The position numbers were made by a program, and so were the translations under genes. This document shows positions 43,701 to 52,430 of a stretch of 64,000 nt of DNA, in pieces. The stretch lies in the NCBI RefSeq assembly GCF_030817475.1, contig NZ_JAUSZJ010000002.1, positions 4,478,626 to 4,542,625 of the forward strand. The letters are read 5' to 3'. This stretch comes from Streptomyces sp. V2I9. Lineage in GTDB: Bacteria > Actinomycetota > Actinomycetes > Streptomycetales > Streptomycetaceae. Within the stretch, counting starts at the first letter, position 1. Every line of letters starts with the position of its first letter. The notes below the pieces were generated by a model that did not search any database, was not told the DNA's origin, and saw only the letters and a list, made by a program, of their open reading frames with translations.

Positions 43701-46486
43701 GCGGGCTCCACCGGGTTCGCCGCCCGCTCCCGCGTCCGGCGGCGCAGGACGTCCAGGTGCGCCAGCCCCGCCCTCAGCCGCTCGCGGTCCATCCCGAAGT
43801 CGACCAGCGCGGCGATCTCGTCCACCCCCGCCCCGCGCAGCGCGTCGACGAACGGGGCGACGGTCGCGGGGGTGCCGATCAGCGCCCGCCGGTCGCAGTA
43901 GCGGTCGTAGGCGCGGCGGAACAGGTAGTCCAGGTCCTCCTCGCTCGCCGCCGCCACGTCCTCGCGCCGCTGCCCCGCCGCCGTCGCCGCCGAGCGCATC
44001 AGCAGCGAGGACCGCAGGTAGCGCACCATCGGCTCCAGCGCCTCGGCCCGCGCGGTGGCGTGGTCGTCGCCGAGATACGTGTGCACCAGCACCGTCACCC
44101 GCCCGGCCGCCGGGTCGAGCCCGCACTCCGCCCGCGTACGCCGGTAGTGCCCGATGTTCGCGGCCAGTTCCTCCACGGTCTGGCCCATCAGGTTGGTGAC
44201 GACCCCGAGACCGCGCCGGGCCGCCTCCTCGTACGAGCCCCGCCGCCCGGAGGTGGCCAGGAAGAACGGCGGCTCCCCCTGCACCGGGCGCGGCCTTACC
44301 CGGATCTCCGCCTCCACGCCCTCGCCCGTGCGCCGCCGCACCGCCTCGCCCCGCCACAGCCGCCGCACCTCGTCCAGGTGGTCGAAGGCGATCCGCCGCC
44401 GGTCCGCGTACCGGTCCGGGTGCAGGGCGAAGTCCCGCGCGTGCCAGCCGGTGGCGCAGCCGATGCCGACCCGTCCGCCGGAGAGGTTGTCGACCACCGA
44501 CCACTCCTCCGCGATCCGCACCGGATCGTGCAGCGGCAGGACGACCGAGCCCGCGTTGATCCGGATGCGCCCGGTCTCGCGGGCCACGGCGGCGGCGAGC
44601 ACGGAGGGGTTGGGGAAGAGCCCGCCGAAGGAGTCGAAGTGCCGCTCCGGCAGCCAGACCGACGAGAATCCGTGCTCGTCGGCGAAGCGCGCGGTCTCCA
44701 GGAGGCTGTCGTACGCCTCCGGGGCAGCGGTCCTGTCGGACGCGGCCCGCTCTTCGGCCTCCGGGTGGCCGCCGAAGAAGTAGATCCCGAAGTCGGGTGC
44801 GGGCCGCGGTACTCCGTCCCGCCTCGTGGCCGTCGCGCGGACCGGACGGGGGAAGAACCCGCCGTCGCGCAGCTCGCGCAACGACCCCTCCACCGCCTCC
44901 GCGACCCGGTGCACGTCGTCCTCCGTATGGGCGGTGGACAGGTAGAAGCTGCGCCACTCCCATACGTACACGCCGCGCAGTTGGAGGTGGTGGTAGAGCA
45001 ACTCCAGGTCCGCCCGGTGCCGGAAGCGGAACATCGACCCGAAGTGGGCCAGTTCCAGAGGGAATTCCTCGTCGCGGAAGAAGGAGTTGAGCCGGTCGGC
45101 GAGCGCCCCGGTACGGGCGTTCAGCCCGCTCTGGAGTCCGGGCCCCCGCTCGGTGAGGTGGGTGAGGACCGCACGGGCCGCCGCCATCGACAGCGGGTGC
45201 TGCATGTACGTCCCGCCGATGAACGTGGTCTCGCGCGAGGGCCCGCCCGGCTCCCCGTACCGCCAGAACCCGCCGTCCACCCCGTCGAGCAGGTCCGCCC
45301 GCCCGGCCACCGCGCCGATCGGGAACCCCGCCCCGAGCGCCTTGCCGTACGTGGCGAGGTCCGGCACCACACCGAAGTGGGCCTGCGCGCCGCGCGGGTG
45401 GGGACGCAGGCCGGTCAGCATCTCGTCGAAGAGGAGCACGATGCCGCGCCGGGCGGTGAGTTCGCGCAGCGACCGCACGAACTCCACCGGCCGCAGACCG
45501 GGGTTGCGGCACTGCACCGGCTCGACGAGCACGGCCGCGATCGTGTCCCTGAGGGCGTCGATCGTCTCCAGCGCCTCCTGGGCCCCGTACTCCAGCACGA
45601 TCAGTTCCGCCACCGCGCTGGCCGGAATGCCCCGCGAGACGGGTACGGCGTGCTGCCCCGGGGCGCCGGGGCGGCCGAGGACGGAGTCGATGTGGCCGTG
45701 GTACGAGCCCCGGAACATGACGACCTTGTCGCGCCCGGTCGCGGCACGGGCCAGCCGGATCGCCGCCGAGTTCGCCTCCGTGCCGGACGAGGCGAAGGCG
45801 ACCCGCTCCATGCCGGTCAGCGCGGCGAGCAGGGCGGCGGCCTCCCCGGTGTCGGGGGACCGGGGGCCGAAGCGCAGCCCGTCGGCGAGATGGCGGCGCA
45901 CGGCCTCGGTGACCGGCTCCGCCTCATGGCCGAGGAGCAGCGCGCCGAACCCCATGGTGATGTCGGTGTAGTCGTTGCCGTCCACGTCCGTGAGGCGGGA
46001 GCCGTGCGCCGAGCGGGCGGCGATCGGGTAGAGCATCTCCTTGGTGGCGTCCCGGAACCCCACGACGGCCCGGCTGTCGGCCAGCACCGAACGGTGCCGC
46101 TGAGCCAGCTCCTTGGAGGTGCGGGTGCGCTCGGTGAACCGCCGGATCAGGGACGCGGTGTGGGCCCGCTGGGCCGCGTCGGACCCTGCCCCCGCCATCC
46201 CGCCCGCCGGGTCCACGACGAGGCGGGGGCCGTGGCCGGCCGCGGCGGTGGCCTCCGGGCGCCCGGTCCCGTCGGGCGAGGCGGTCGGTCCCGCCGAGGC
46301 GGGCGTCCCCGTCGCGCGGGCCGCGTCCCGTGCCGCTCCCGGTACGGCCTCCGGCCTGGCCCGTGGCACCGACTCCGCTCCGGCCTCCCGCGCCGCCGCG
46401 AGCTGGGCGGTGAGCGCACGCGACAGCTCCGCCGCCCTGGCCACGGCGGCGGCACTGCCGGCGGACGGGGCCGTCCCCGCGCTCAT
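40751..46486 (-). CDS. Hybrid subunit: aminotransferase-monooxygenase-C-PCP-C
   Basis: A 1911-residue assembly-line protein. An N-terminal helix (AAAVARAAELSRALTAQL) may dock to the PKS. Residues ~110-540 are a class III, GSA-like aminotransferase (LFDEMLTG, PLP lysine in YGKALGAGFPIGAV near 380). Residues ~565-915 are a luciferase-like flavin monooxygenase of the natural-product type (DFGIYFFGGHPEAE, RIRINAGSVVLPLHDPVRIAEEW). Then C1 (~935-1335, HHIITDAHS with the usual glycine replaced), PCP (DLGGNSIAAIRL, serine near 1385) and C2 (~1445-1875, HHVCADG intact). There is no adenylation domain. The expected chemistry is beta-transamination of a beta-ketoacyl chain, then oxidation, probably alpha-hydroxylation, then two amide bonds. 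ATG 46486 overlaps the PKS stop as ATGA. Confidence 0.93.
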   Translation of the reverse strand: MSAGTAPSAGSAAAVARAAELSRALTAQLAAAREAGAESVPRARPEAVPGAARDAARATGTPASAGPTASPDGTGRPEATAAAGHGPRLVVDPAGGMAGAGSDAAQRAHTASLIRRFTERTRTSKELAQRHRSVLADSRAVVGFRDATKEMLYPIAARSAHGSRLTDVDGNDYTDITMGFGALLLGHEAEPVTEAVRRHLADGLRFGPRSPDTGEAAALLAALTGMERVAFASSGTEANSAAIRLARAATGRDKVVMFRGSYHGHIDSVLGRPGAPGQHAVPVSRGIPASAVAELIVLEYGAQEALETIDALRDTIAAVLVEPVQCRNPGLRPVEFVRSLRELTARRGIVLLFDEMLTGLRPHPRGAQAHFGVVPDLATYGKALGAGFPIGAVAGRADLLDGVDGGFWRYGEPGGPSRETTFIGGTYMQHPLSMAAARAVLTHLTERGPGLQSGLNARTGALADRLNSFFRDEEFPLELAHFGSMFRFRHRADLELLYHHLQLRGVYVWEWRSFYLSTAHTEDDVHRVAEAVEGSLRELRDGGFFPRPVRATATRRDGVPRPAPDFGIYFFGGHPEAEERAASDRTAAPEAYDSLLETARFADEHGFSSVWLPERHFDSFGGLFPNPSVLAAAVARETGRIRINAGSVVLPLHDPVRIAEEWSVVDNLSGGRVGIGCATGWHARDFALHPDRYADRRRIAFDHLDEVRRLWRGEAVRRRTGEGVEAEIRVRPRPVQGEPPFFLATSGRRGSYEEAARRGLGVVTNLMGQTVEELAANIGHYRRTRAECGLDPAAGRVTVLVHTYLGDDHATARAEALEPMVRYLRSSLLMRSAATAAGQRREDVAAASEEDLDYLFRRAYDRYCDRRALIGTPATVAPFVDALRGAGVDEIAALVDFGMDRERLRAGLAHLDVLRRRTRERAANPVEPAVRETVAPATSAQRRLWLAAQVLENPAAYNETQAVRLRGPLDVDALRAAVDGLVERHAGLRTVFRGDGRAGVVQVVREGLRIPLALSDARGTDPEGAIGALLSEESGRAYDLAEGPLFTPRLLRLADDDHVLVLGMHHIITDAHSAALVAGDLQELYTAARAGRAPVFARPAGTTVGAPEPTRDPADLAWWRELLGEKPPVLVLPTDRPRGRRVAGHGGSVARTVGRAAADRLREWSGRQGVTLFATLCTAWQGVLRRRSGQDAFLLGTTFGRRSPETADTVGFHVALLPLSLSATDATPLPEAVRATSRALFAAEEHSGVDLDALLAAVHPDPGNPRPLVTVSVDLDRAALAGIELPGLRAEAVPAGTESAPLELALMATHAPDGGLRLRLRYDADLFDAGTADAYLADLAERLEAMDEPRAEPGARPDQDTAARLRGVWESVLDLRGFPDDANFFDLGGNSIAAIRLVNRVRDTLGVAYPLTDFFAEATLRAMTAQLADGTPPVAGPGPSAVVDRAPVSDQQARMIAGHHGVPDPAVWNVPTRITFTGALDPAALRSAVSEVVARHDALRTRYVQEDAPDGPWWQEVVAAEPVTLPVEDLTGLPAGERRPRADALCRADAAAPFQLGRPLVPRTRLLRVEEDRWELMFVLHHVCADGWALSLLLSEIAALYTAAATGVPHGLPAPAMQAPGYARWQREHHDPGVEAERAAFCARYLDGVPPAVPVPTDRPRPQKLSGRGDTVRGVAPGAVRAAVEELATARGTTPFAVAAAALGVFLTRLSGETDTLLSVPYANRESIASESLVAMTSTAVMVRVRLDSANLEETCAEFAVRTGAGALGAMAHVLPTARIMRAMRDAGAVGVPDRVPHVLAFQNSVDTDIEIPGLRVEVADLAPPLSRSELCFGLAPRRDPAKGYRTFLEFSTDLWDHPTAHALLSSYTDLLAEFCARPDRPVRELLGDRPSTGRSAPSHPLPDTGKADAV

Positions 46487-49400
46487 CGGACGTCCGAGCC
46501 GGTGCGGGCGGTCAGCAGCGCGACGGCCTCGGAGAGCTGGGTGATCATCGCGGCCTGCGTCTCGGCCACGCGGCGTATCTGCTCGGACAACGCGGCGACC
46601 TCGGCGCGGGTGGCGTAGACGGGCGCGGGCGGCTCGGGGGCCGTGGTCCTGGTGGCGGACGTGTCCGTGCCGGGTGCGCCGCCGCCGGACGCGACGGCGG
46701 CAGCCGCCCGGGCGTCCCGTGCCTCGGCTGCGGACGGCGGCGGGGACGGGGACGGGGCCGGAGACGGAGACGGAGAGGGGGCGAGGAGGGGGGACGGCAG
46801 GGGTGTCGGAGCAACGTGCGCCGTCGTCGCGGGGGCCGCCCGCCCCGCTATCAGCGCGGCCGTCAGACGGGGTGTCCCCGCCTCCTCCAGGATCTCCCGC
46901 ATGCTGATCTCCGCGCCGAACTCCGCCTCCAACTGCCGCACCATCCCGATGAGCTGGAGCGAGTCCGCGCCGAGCCCGACGAACGTGCGGTCCGCCTCGA
47001 CCTCGTCGGGCCGGTGGCCGAGATGGTGCGCGGCCAGCGCCAACACCCTTTCCAGAACGTCCTGTTCGAGCATGCGATCCTCCGGGAAGCGTGGGGACGG
47101 ACGAGCGGCCCCGCGACCGGGCGCTTCCCGCGGCGGCCCGAGCGGACCACGCGGTGCGGGCGGTGCGGGCGGACTGTGCGGCGCGGCGGACGCCGGGGGT
47201 GTGTACGGAGCCGGGCCCCTCCAGTACGACCGGCGCCGGAAGGGATACGTGGGCAGCCGGACGCGCCGGCCGCCGCAGCCGTCGAGCAGCGCGGCCCAGT
47301 CCACCGGGGCCCCGGCGCAGTGCAGCGCGGCCACCGCCCGCTCCCCGTCCCGTGTCGGTACGCAGACCGCGTCCGGCAACGACCGGCGGACCATTCCCGT
47401 CAGCACGGCCGACGGCCCCAGCTCGACCAGCAGCGGAGGACCGTCCTCGGGACCCCCGGCCCCGGCGCTCCGGCCCAGCCGCTCCAGGACGGCGGCGAAG
47501 TCGGCCGTGCGACGGGCCTGCGCGACCAGGTACGCGGCGTCCGGCCGCCACCCGGCGGGGCGGACCGTGCCGTCGATGCCGTCGATGAACTCCGTGTGCA
47601 GCGCGCTGATTCCGACCTTCTCGGCCAGCGCCCGGAACTCCTCCAGCAGCGGGTCGAGCAACGCCGTGTGGAACGCCCGGTCCACCGCCAGCACCTCAGC
47701 GGCCTCCCCCCGCGCCGCCAGCAGCTCCCGGACCGCGTCCACCGCCTCCGGCGGGCCGCCCAGCACGTGGTGGGCCGCCCCGTTGACCACGGCGAGCTCC
47801 AGTCCGGGGACGGCCGCCAGCAGCTCCCGCACCCGGTTCCGGCGGACGAACACGGCGACCATCGCCCCCGGAGCGGACCGTTCCTCCATCAGCCGCCCGC
47901 GCCCGCACACCAGCCGCATCGCGTCCTCGGCCTCCAGCGCCCCGGCCACGCAGAGCGCCGCGTACGCGCCGACGCTGTGCCCGGCGACCCGGACCGGGAC
48001 GACCCCGAGCGACTGCCACAGCCGGGCCTGGGCGAGGTGGAGGGCGAACAGGGCGGGCTGCGCGAAGGCCGTGTCCCACCGGCCGGGGCCCCGCCCGCCG
48101 ACGATCCGGTCGAGGAAGTCGCCCCGTCCGCTCTCCTCGGCGTACACACGGGCGCACCGCTCCAGCGCCTCGGCCACCGCCGGGAAGCGCGCGGCGAGTT
48201 CGGCGCCCATGCCCGGATGCCCGCCGCCCTGCCCGCTGAAGAGGAACACGGGCCGGCGGACGCCGCCCACGACCCCGGTCGCGTACGCCTCGCCCGCCGG
48301 GGCCCCGGAGAGGAACGCGTCGAGGCCGAGGACCGGGTCCGCGGTGGTCACCACCAGCCGGTGCGGCAGGAGCCGCCGGCCGAGCGCGGTGGTGGTCAGG
48401 AGATCGGCGGGGGCCGGGGGAGCGTCGCCCGCCAGACGGTCCCGCAGCGCACCGGCGTACGCCCGCAGGGCGTCCCCGTCCGCGGCCGAGAGCGGCAGCA
48501 GCGCGGGCACGGGGGCCGACGGCGGGGCAGGTACGACGGGCACGGCCTCCGGCGCCTGTTCCAGGATCACATGAGCGTTCGTACCGCCCATGCCGATCGC
48601 GTGCACACCGGCTCGCCGCACCCCCGGCAGCGGCCAGCCCCGCTCCCGTACCGGCAGCAGGAACGGACTGTCGTCCACCGCCAGCGCCGGGTTGGGGCGG
48701 GCGAAGTTCACCAGCGGGGGGACCACCCCGTGGCGCAGCACCTCGACGGCCTTGATCAGACCGGCCAGTCCGGCGGCGCTGTCCAGATGGCCGATGGCGG
48801 GCTTCGTCGAGCCGAGCGCGCAGTACCCGGACCGGTCGGTGTGGACGCGGAACGCCTCGGTCAGGGCGGCGAACTCGATCGGGTCGCCCTTCAGGGTGCC
48901 CGTGCCGTGCGCCTCCACATAGCCGATCGACGCCGCGTCCACCCCCGCCGCGCGCAGCGCCCCGAGCACCGCGTCCCGCTGTCCGGCGACTCCGGGAGCG
49001 GCGAACCCCCCTCGGCCCGATCCGCCGGGCCCCGCGCCCGCGTCGCCGCCGAAGCCCTTCTCCGCGCCGTCGTTGGTGACCGCCGAGCCCAGGATCACCG
49101 CGTGCACGGTGTCGCCGTCGGCCAGCGCCCGCGCCAGCGGCTTGAGGAGGACGGCGGCGGCCCCGTTGCCTCCGACCGTGCCGTCCGCCTCCGCGTCGAA
49201 GGCCCGCACGGTGCCGGTGGGGGAGAGGGTGGAGCCCTTCACCGGGACCTGGCCGCCGACCTGCGGCAGATGGAGGGCGGCCGAGCCCACCAGCATCAGG
49301 TCCGCGTCCCCGGCGCGCAGCGCCTGGCAGGCCAGGTGCACCGAGACCAGGGAGCTGGAACAGGCCGTCGACACCGTGAGCGCGGGCCCGGTCAGCCCGA

Positions 49401-49956
49401 GCCGGAAGGCGGTCCGGGTGGCGATGAAGTCCGGGTAGGTGCCGACCTGCACCTGCTTGGCGGTCATCCAGTCGCCCGAGGCGGCCTCCGCCGCCAGGTT
49501 CTCCGCCAGATAGCTGTGCAGCGAGTACAGGCGGTAGCCGGAACTGCCGTACACCCCGATCCGTAGGGGCCCGCCGTCCGGCCCCGGCCCCCCGTCCCGG
49601 CGCCCACCCGCGTAACCGCCGTCCTCCAGCGCGTGGAAGCAGCACTCCAGGAACAACCGGTGCTGGGGATCGGTGAGTTCGGCCTCCCGCCCGCTCATCC
49701 CGAAGAAGCCGGCGTCGAAGCCGTCCACCTCCGCCAGGAGCGCGCTCGCCCCGGTGAACCCGCGCTGTCCGTACCGCTCCGCGGGCAGCCCCGCCGCCGC
49801 GAACTCGGCCCGGCCGAACCGGCGTACGTGGCTGACCCCCGCCCGGATGTCGCGCCAGTACGCCTCGGGGGTGTCAGCCCCCGGAAACCTCAGCGCCGTC
49901 CCGATCACCGCGATCCGGTCGTCCCTCAACGGCCTCTCCCTTTCGCAGCCCAGCAC
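46483..49956 (-). CDS. Type I PKS, KS-AT-ACP
   Basis: A 1157-residue single-module polyketide synthase. KS (~residues 12-435) has cysteine in STACSSSLV near 203 and histidines in EAHGTGT and IGHLDSAAG. AT (~565-870) has GHSVG near 658 and AFHT near 760, the pattern of malonyl-CoA selection. ACP has LGADSLQLIGM near 996. No KR, DH or ER is present, so the product should remain a beta-ketoacyl-ACP, the substrate an aminotransferase needs. A proline/serine linker and a C-terminal helical segment (AEVAALSEQIRRVAETQAAM) suit docking to the next protein. No loading module is seen, so the starter must come from an acyl-CoA or acyl-ACP. The start is uncertain: GTG 49956 has GAGGGGG but overlaps the MFS gene by 83 nt; TTG 49929 has GGGAGAGG. 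Confidence 0.93.
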   Translation of the reverse strand: MLGCERERPLRDDRIAVIGTALRFPGADTPEAYWRDIRAGVSHVRRFGRAEFAAAGLPAERYGQRGFTGASALLAEVDGFDAGFFGMSGREAELTDPQHRLFLECCFHALEDGGYAGGRRDGGPGPDGGPLRIGVYGSSGYRLYSLHSYLAENLAAEAASGDWMTAKQVQVGTYPDFIATRTAFRLGLTGPALTVSTACSSSLVSVHLACQALRAGDADLMLVGSAALHLPQVGGQVPVKGSTLSPTGTVRAFDAEADGTVGGNGAAAVLLKPLARALADGDTVHAVILGSAVTNDGAEKGFGGDAGAGPGGSGRGGFAAPGVAGQRDAVLGALRAAGVDAASIGYVEAHGTGTLKGDPIEFAALTEAFRVHTDRSGYCALGSTKPAIGHLDSAAGLAGLIKAVEVLRHGVVPPLVNFARPNPALAVDDSPFLLPVRERGWPLPGVRRAGVHAIGMGGTNAHVILEQAPEAVPVVPAPPSAPVPALLPLSAADGDALRAYAGALRDRLAGDAPPAPADLLTTTALGRRLLPHRLVVTTADPVLGLDAFLSGAPAGEAYATGVVGGVRRPVFLFSGQGGGHPGMGAELAARFPAVAEALERCARVYAEESGRGDFLDRIVGGRGPGRWDTAFAQPALFALHLAQARLWQSLGVVPVRVAGHSVGAYAALCVAGALEAEDAMRLVCGRGRLMEERSAPGAMVAVFVRRNRVRELLAAVPGLELAVVNGAAHHVLGGPPEAVDAVRELLAARGEAAEVLAVDRAFHTALLDPLLEEFRALAEKVGISALHTEFIDGIDGTVRPAGWRPDAAYLVAQARRTADFAAVLERLGRSAGAGGPEDGPPLLVELGPSAVLTGMVRRSLPDAVCVPTRDGERAVAALHCAGAPVDWAALLDGCGGRRVRLPTYPFRRRSYWRGPAPYTPPASAAPHSPPAPPAPRGPLGPPREAPGRGAARPSPRFPEDRMLEQDVLERVLALAAHHLGHRPDEVEADRTFVGLGADSLQLIGMVRQLEAEFGAEISMREILEEAGTPRLTAALIAGRAAPATTAHVAPTPLPSPLLAPSPSPSPAPSPSPPPSAAEARDARAAAAVASGGGAPGTDTSATRTTAPEPPAPVYATRAEVAALSEQIRRVAETQAAMITQLSEAVALLTARTGSDVR

Positions 49957-51319
49957 GCCCAGCCCCCTCGGTACGCCCCGCCCGCCGCAGCGCCGCCACC
50001 CTCAGCAGGAACACGGCGGCGACGACGATGGCGGCGCCATGGGACCAGCCCACCACGACCAGCGGGGAGAACCGGTCGAGGGCCGCCGCCACGAGGATCA
50101 TGCCGACGCCGAAGCCGAGATTCTCCAAGGTGGCCGAAAGCCCGAAGGCGTGCGCGCGCAAACCGGCCGGAAGTGTCTGCAGGTGCGAGGTGTACGAGAC
50201 CTCCGTGAGGCCGTCCGCGGCCCCCGCGACCAGCGCGATCACCGCCGTCACCGCCAACGGGAACCCGGCGAACACCGCGATGAACGCGGCCGACATCACC
50301 ACCGTGCCGTAGCCGAAACCGAGCGCCCCCACCGAGCGGCCGGTGCGCTGCGCGTACCGCTGGATCACCTGCTGGGCCCCGATGTTGCCGAGCGCCCACA
50401 CACACCAGAACGCGCTGACGAACACGGCCGGGTCCGACGCGTCCAGCGAGGCCGAGTAGATCGGCAGGGCCGCGTTGTGGGACGAGGAGCCGAACGCGTC
50501 CACCCCGCGCAACGCCACCATCAGGCCGAGTCCGGGGGCCGCGGCGAGCGCCAGGAAGGCCACCGGCCGCCACCGGCGGCCGCCCCGGACCTCCTCGGCC
50601 CCGGCTCCCTCACCGGCCGTGCCGCCCATCGCCCCGTCAGCCGCCGCCCCGTCGTCCGCCGCCGTGCCACCCGCTCCCCTGCCGCCCGCGATCGGCAGCA
50701 GCGCCACTGTCACCGCGCAGATCACGAACGTCGCCATGTCGACCAGGAAGGCGGCGGTGTACCCGACGAGGGTGACCACCACGCCCGCCGAGGCGAACCC
50801 CGCCACCATCGCCAGCGAACGCCCGGTGATCGAGAGCGAGTTGGCCCAGGCCCTGCGGTCCTCGCCGACCATCTCCGGGATCGAGCTGCGCAGCGCCACC
50901 ATGAACAGCGTGCCGCACGCCCCGATCACCACCGAGACGGCCATCAGCGCCCCGGTCAGCAGACCGTCCGGCGCCAGGACGAGCAGCAGCATCACGGCGC
51001 CCTGCCCGATATTTGCCCACAGCATCACGCTTTTCGCGCTGAACCGGGCGAGAAGGCCGCCCACCACCAGCCCGGCGACGAATCCCGACGCCAGCCGCAC
51101 CGCCATGAACAGTCCCATGGCCAACGCCCGGCCCGTCGTCTCGTAGACGAAGAGATTGAGCGCCACCATATTCAGGAATGTGCCGTAGGAAGACACCGCG
51201 TATCCGGCGACGAGGAATCGGAAACGGCGTTCGGAGACCGCCCTGTCCCGGTTCTTCCCGGCCTCGCCCAGCGGTTCGTTCGCCTTCGGCCCGTCCGCGC
51301 CGTCGATTCCAGATGTCAC
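49874..51319 (-). CDS. MFS transporter, probable product exporter
   Basis: A 481-residue (approximate) major facilitator with about ten to twelve membrane helices in two halves, separated by a central cytoplasmic loop with an alanine/glycine/aspartate low-complexity insert (GGRGAGGTAADDGAAADGAM). Segments such as SYGTFLNMVALNLFVYETTGRALAMGL and ALRSSIPEMVGEDRRAWANSLSITGRS fit the enterobactin/macrolide-type MFS efflux group. It is the first gene of the biosynthetic operon and overlaps the PKS start, so export of the product is the likely role. The start is uncertain: GTG 51319 is preferred, while the in-frame ATG at 51385 would run into the divergent regulator's promoter. Confidence 0.88.
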   Translation of the reverse strand: MTSGIDGADGPKANEPLGEAGKNRDRAVSERRFRFLVAGYAVSSYGTFLNMVALNLFVYETTGRALAMGLFMAVRLASGFVAGLVVGGLLARFSAKSVMLWANIGQGAVMLLLVLAPDGLLTGALMAVSVVIGACGTLFMVALRSSIPEMVGEDRRAWANSLSITGRSLAMVAGFASAGVVVTLVGYTAAFLVDMATFVICAVTVALLPIAGGRGAGGTAADDGAAADGAMGGTAGEGAGAEEVRGGRRWRPVAFLALAAAPGLGLMVALRGVDAFGSSSHNAALPIYSASLDASDPAVFVSAFWCVWALGNIGAQQVIQRYAQRTGRSVGALGFGYGTVVMSAAFIAVFAGFPLAVTAVIALVAGAADGLTEVSYTSHLQTLPAGLRAHAFGLSATLENLGFGVGMILVAAALDRFSPLVVVGWSHGAAIVVAAVFLLRVAALRRAGRTEGAGRAGLRKGEAVEGRPDRGDRDGAEVSGG

Positions 51320-51389
51320 CCGGACATACTCGCCGAGTACGGACGCGGGGCAGGCGGCTCCCGATTGCACAAAGGTAATCTGCATCCTT

Positions 51390-52391
51390 GTGAAGGACGA
51401 TCATTCCCCCTCACCGGTATGTGATTGCCGTGAATCACCCTCGGACCGGTCGATACCGGAACAACCCTGCGAGGCGGCGCTCGCGACCTATCGCCGTGCG
51501 CTGACGGAGGGCGGCCTCCCGGCCGACGCCGCACCGCCCTGCCTGCGGTCCCTGCACCTGATGGTGGCCGACCGGGAGGCCCCCGGCCGCCTCATCCCCG
51601 TACCACCGGAGACCGCCTCGTTCGCCGCCCTCGCCCCGATCGAGGAGGCGATCGCCGAGCAGCGGCGCACCCTGCGCTCCACCCGCGCCACACTCGCCGC
51701 CTTCGAGGGCCTCTACGCCGAGATGAACCGCCAGGAACGCCCCGCCCTCACCCGGCTCTCCGGGCAGGCCGTCATCGCCAAGGCTCTGGTCGCCGGTGCC
51801 GCCGGCTGCCGTGCCGAGGTCCGCACCGCCCACCCCGGCGGCGGACGTCCCGCCCACATCCTGGAGGAGTCCCTCCCGCGCGACCTGGACAACCTGCGGC
51901 GCGGCATCCGCCAGCGCACCCTCTACCAGCACACCGTTCGTTCGGACCGCACCACGCTCGCGTACATCGAGCAGGTGACCGCCGAAGGGGCCGAGATCCG
52001 GACGCTGCCCGAGGTCATGGACCGGTTCATCGTCTTCGACCGGGACCTCGCCCTCATCCCGTTCTCCGACGATCCGCACACGGCGCTGCGCGTCCGCCAC
52101 CCCTCGCTCGTCCGCTTCCTGGTCCGCCACTTCGACGAGGCATGGTCACGCGCGGTCCCCGTACGCCCCGAACGCGCGCCGCTGCGCACGCCCGTGGTCA
52201 CCTCCGACCTCCAGCGCGCCATCCTCCAGGCCGTCGTCAACGGAGAGACGGACGCCGCCATCGCCCGCCGGATCGGCATGAGCCGCCGCAGCGTGGCCGA
52301 GCACATGCGCAAGGTCTCCGAGCAACTGGGCAGCAACAGCCGGGCCCAACTCGGCTACCTGGTCGCGACGTCGGGCCTGCTGGACGACTGA
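51390..52391 (+). CDS. LuxR-type cluster-situated regulator
   Basis: A 333-residue transcription factor. The C-terminal ~60 residues are a LuxR-type helix-turn-helix (DLQRAILQAVVNGETDAAIARRIGMSRRSVAEHMRKVSEQLGSNSRAQLGY). The N-terminal part contains a helical segment (EAIAEQRRTLRSTRATLAAFEGLYAEM) and a possible effector region with arginine-rich contacts (HTVRSDRTTLAYIEQV ... VMDRFIVFDRDLALIPFSDD), a layout common among Streptomyces helix-turn-helix regulators. There is no phosphoreceiver or ATPase domain. GTG 51390 has no ribosome site, and TAATCT lies 8 nt upstream. It is divergent from the MFS-PKS-NRPS operon with hardly any spacer, so it most likely controls that operon. Confidence 0.88.
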   Translation: MKDDHSPSPVCDCRESPSDRSIPEQPCEAALATYRRALTEGGLPADAAPPCLRSLHLMVADREAPGRLIPVPPETASFAALAPIEEAIAEQRRTLRSTRATLAAFEGLYAEMNRQERPALTRLSGQAVIAKALVAGAAGCRAEVRTAHPGGGRPAHILEESLPRDLDNLRRGIRQRTLYQHTVRSDRTTLAYIEQVTAEGAEIRTLPEVMDRFIVFDRDLALIPFSDDPHTALRVRHPSLVRFLVRHFDEAWSRAVPVRPERAPLRTPVVTSDLQRAILQAVVNGETDAAIARRIGMSRRSVAEHMRKVSEQLGSNSRAQLGYLVATSGLLDD

Positions 52392-52398
52392 CCACGCA

Positions 52399-52430
52399 TG
52401 GAGGGCCCGTCCGCACGGACGGGCCCTCCA
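52399..52430. terminator. Bidirectional hairpin terminator
   Basis: A 14-bp perfect stem (52399-52412 with 52417-52430) and GCAC loop between the convergent regulator and class I fumarase genes. It is the right-hand boundary of the fumarase-flanked insertion. Confidence 0.88.

Noticed and set aside
40751..46486. Reading the luciferase-like domain as a Baeyer-Villiger or N-oxygenase
   Set aside because: Not excluded, but its position right after the aminotransferase matches the microginin-type alpha-hydroxylating arrangement better. Left as an alternative.
40787..46618. A 1943-codon open frame on the plus strand opposite the NRPS
   Set aside because: It is a GC-driven antisense shadow; the minus-strand frame has all the domain motifs.
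34896..51319. Assignment of the cluster to amastatin
   Set aside because: The warhead logic fits, but amastatin needs valine, valine and aspartate modules. The single A domain has a threonine-like code and there are only two peptide-forming C domains.
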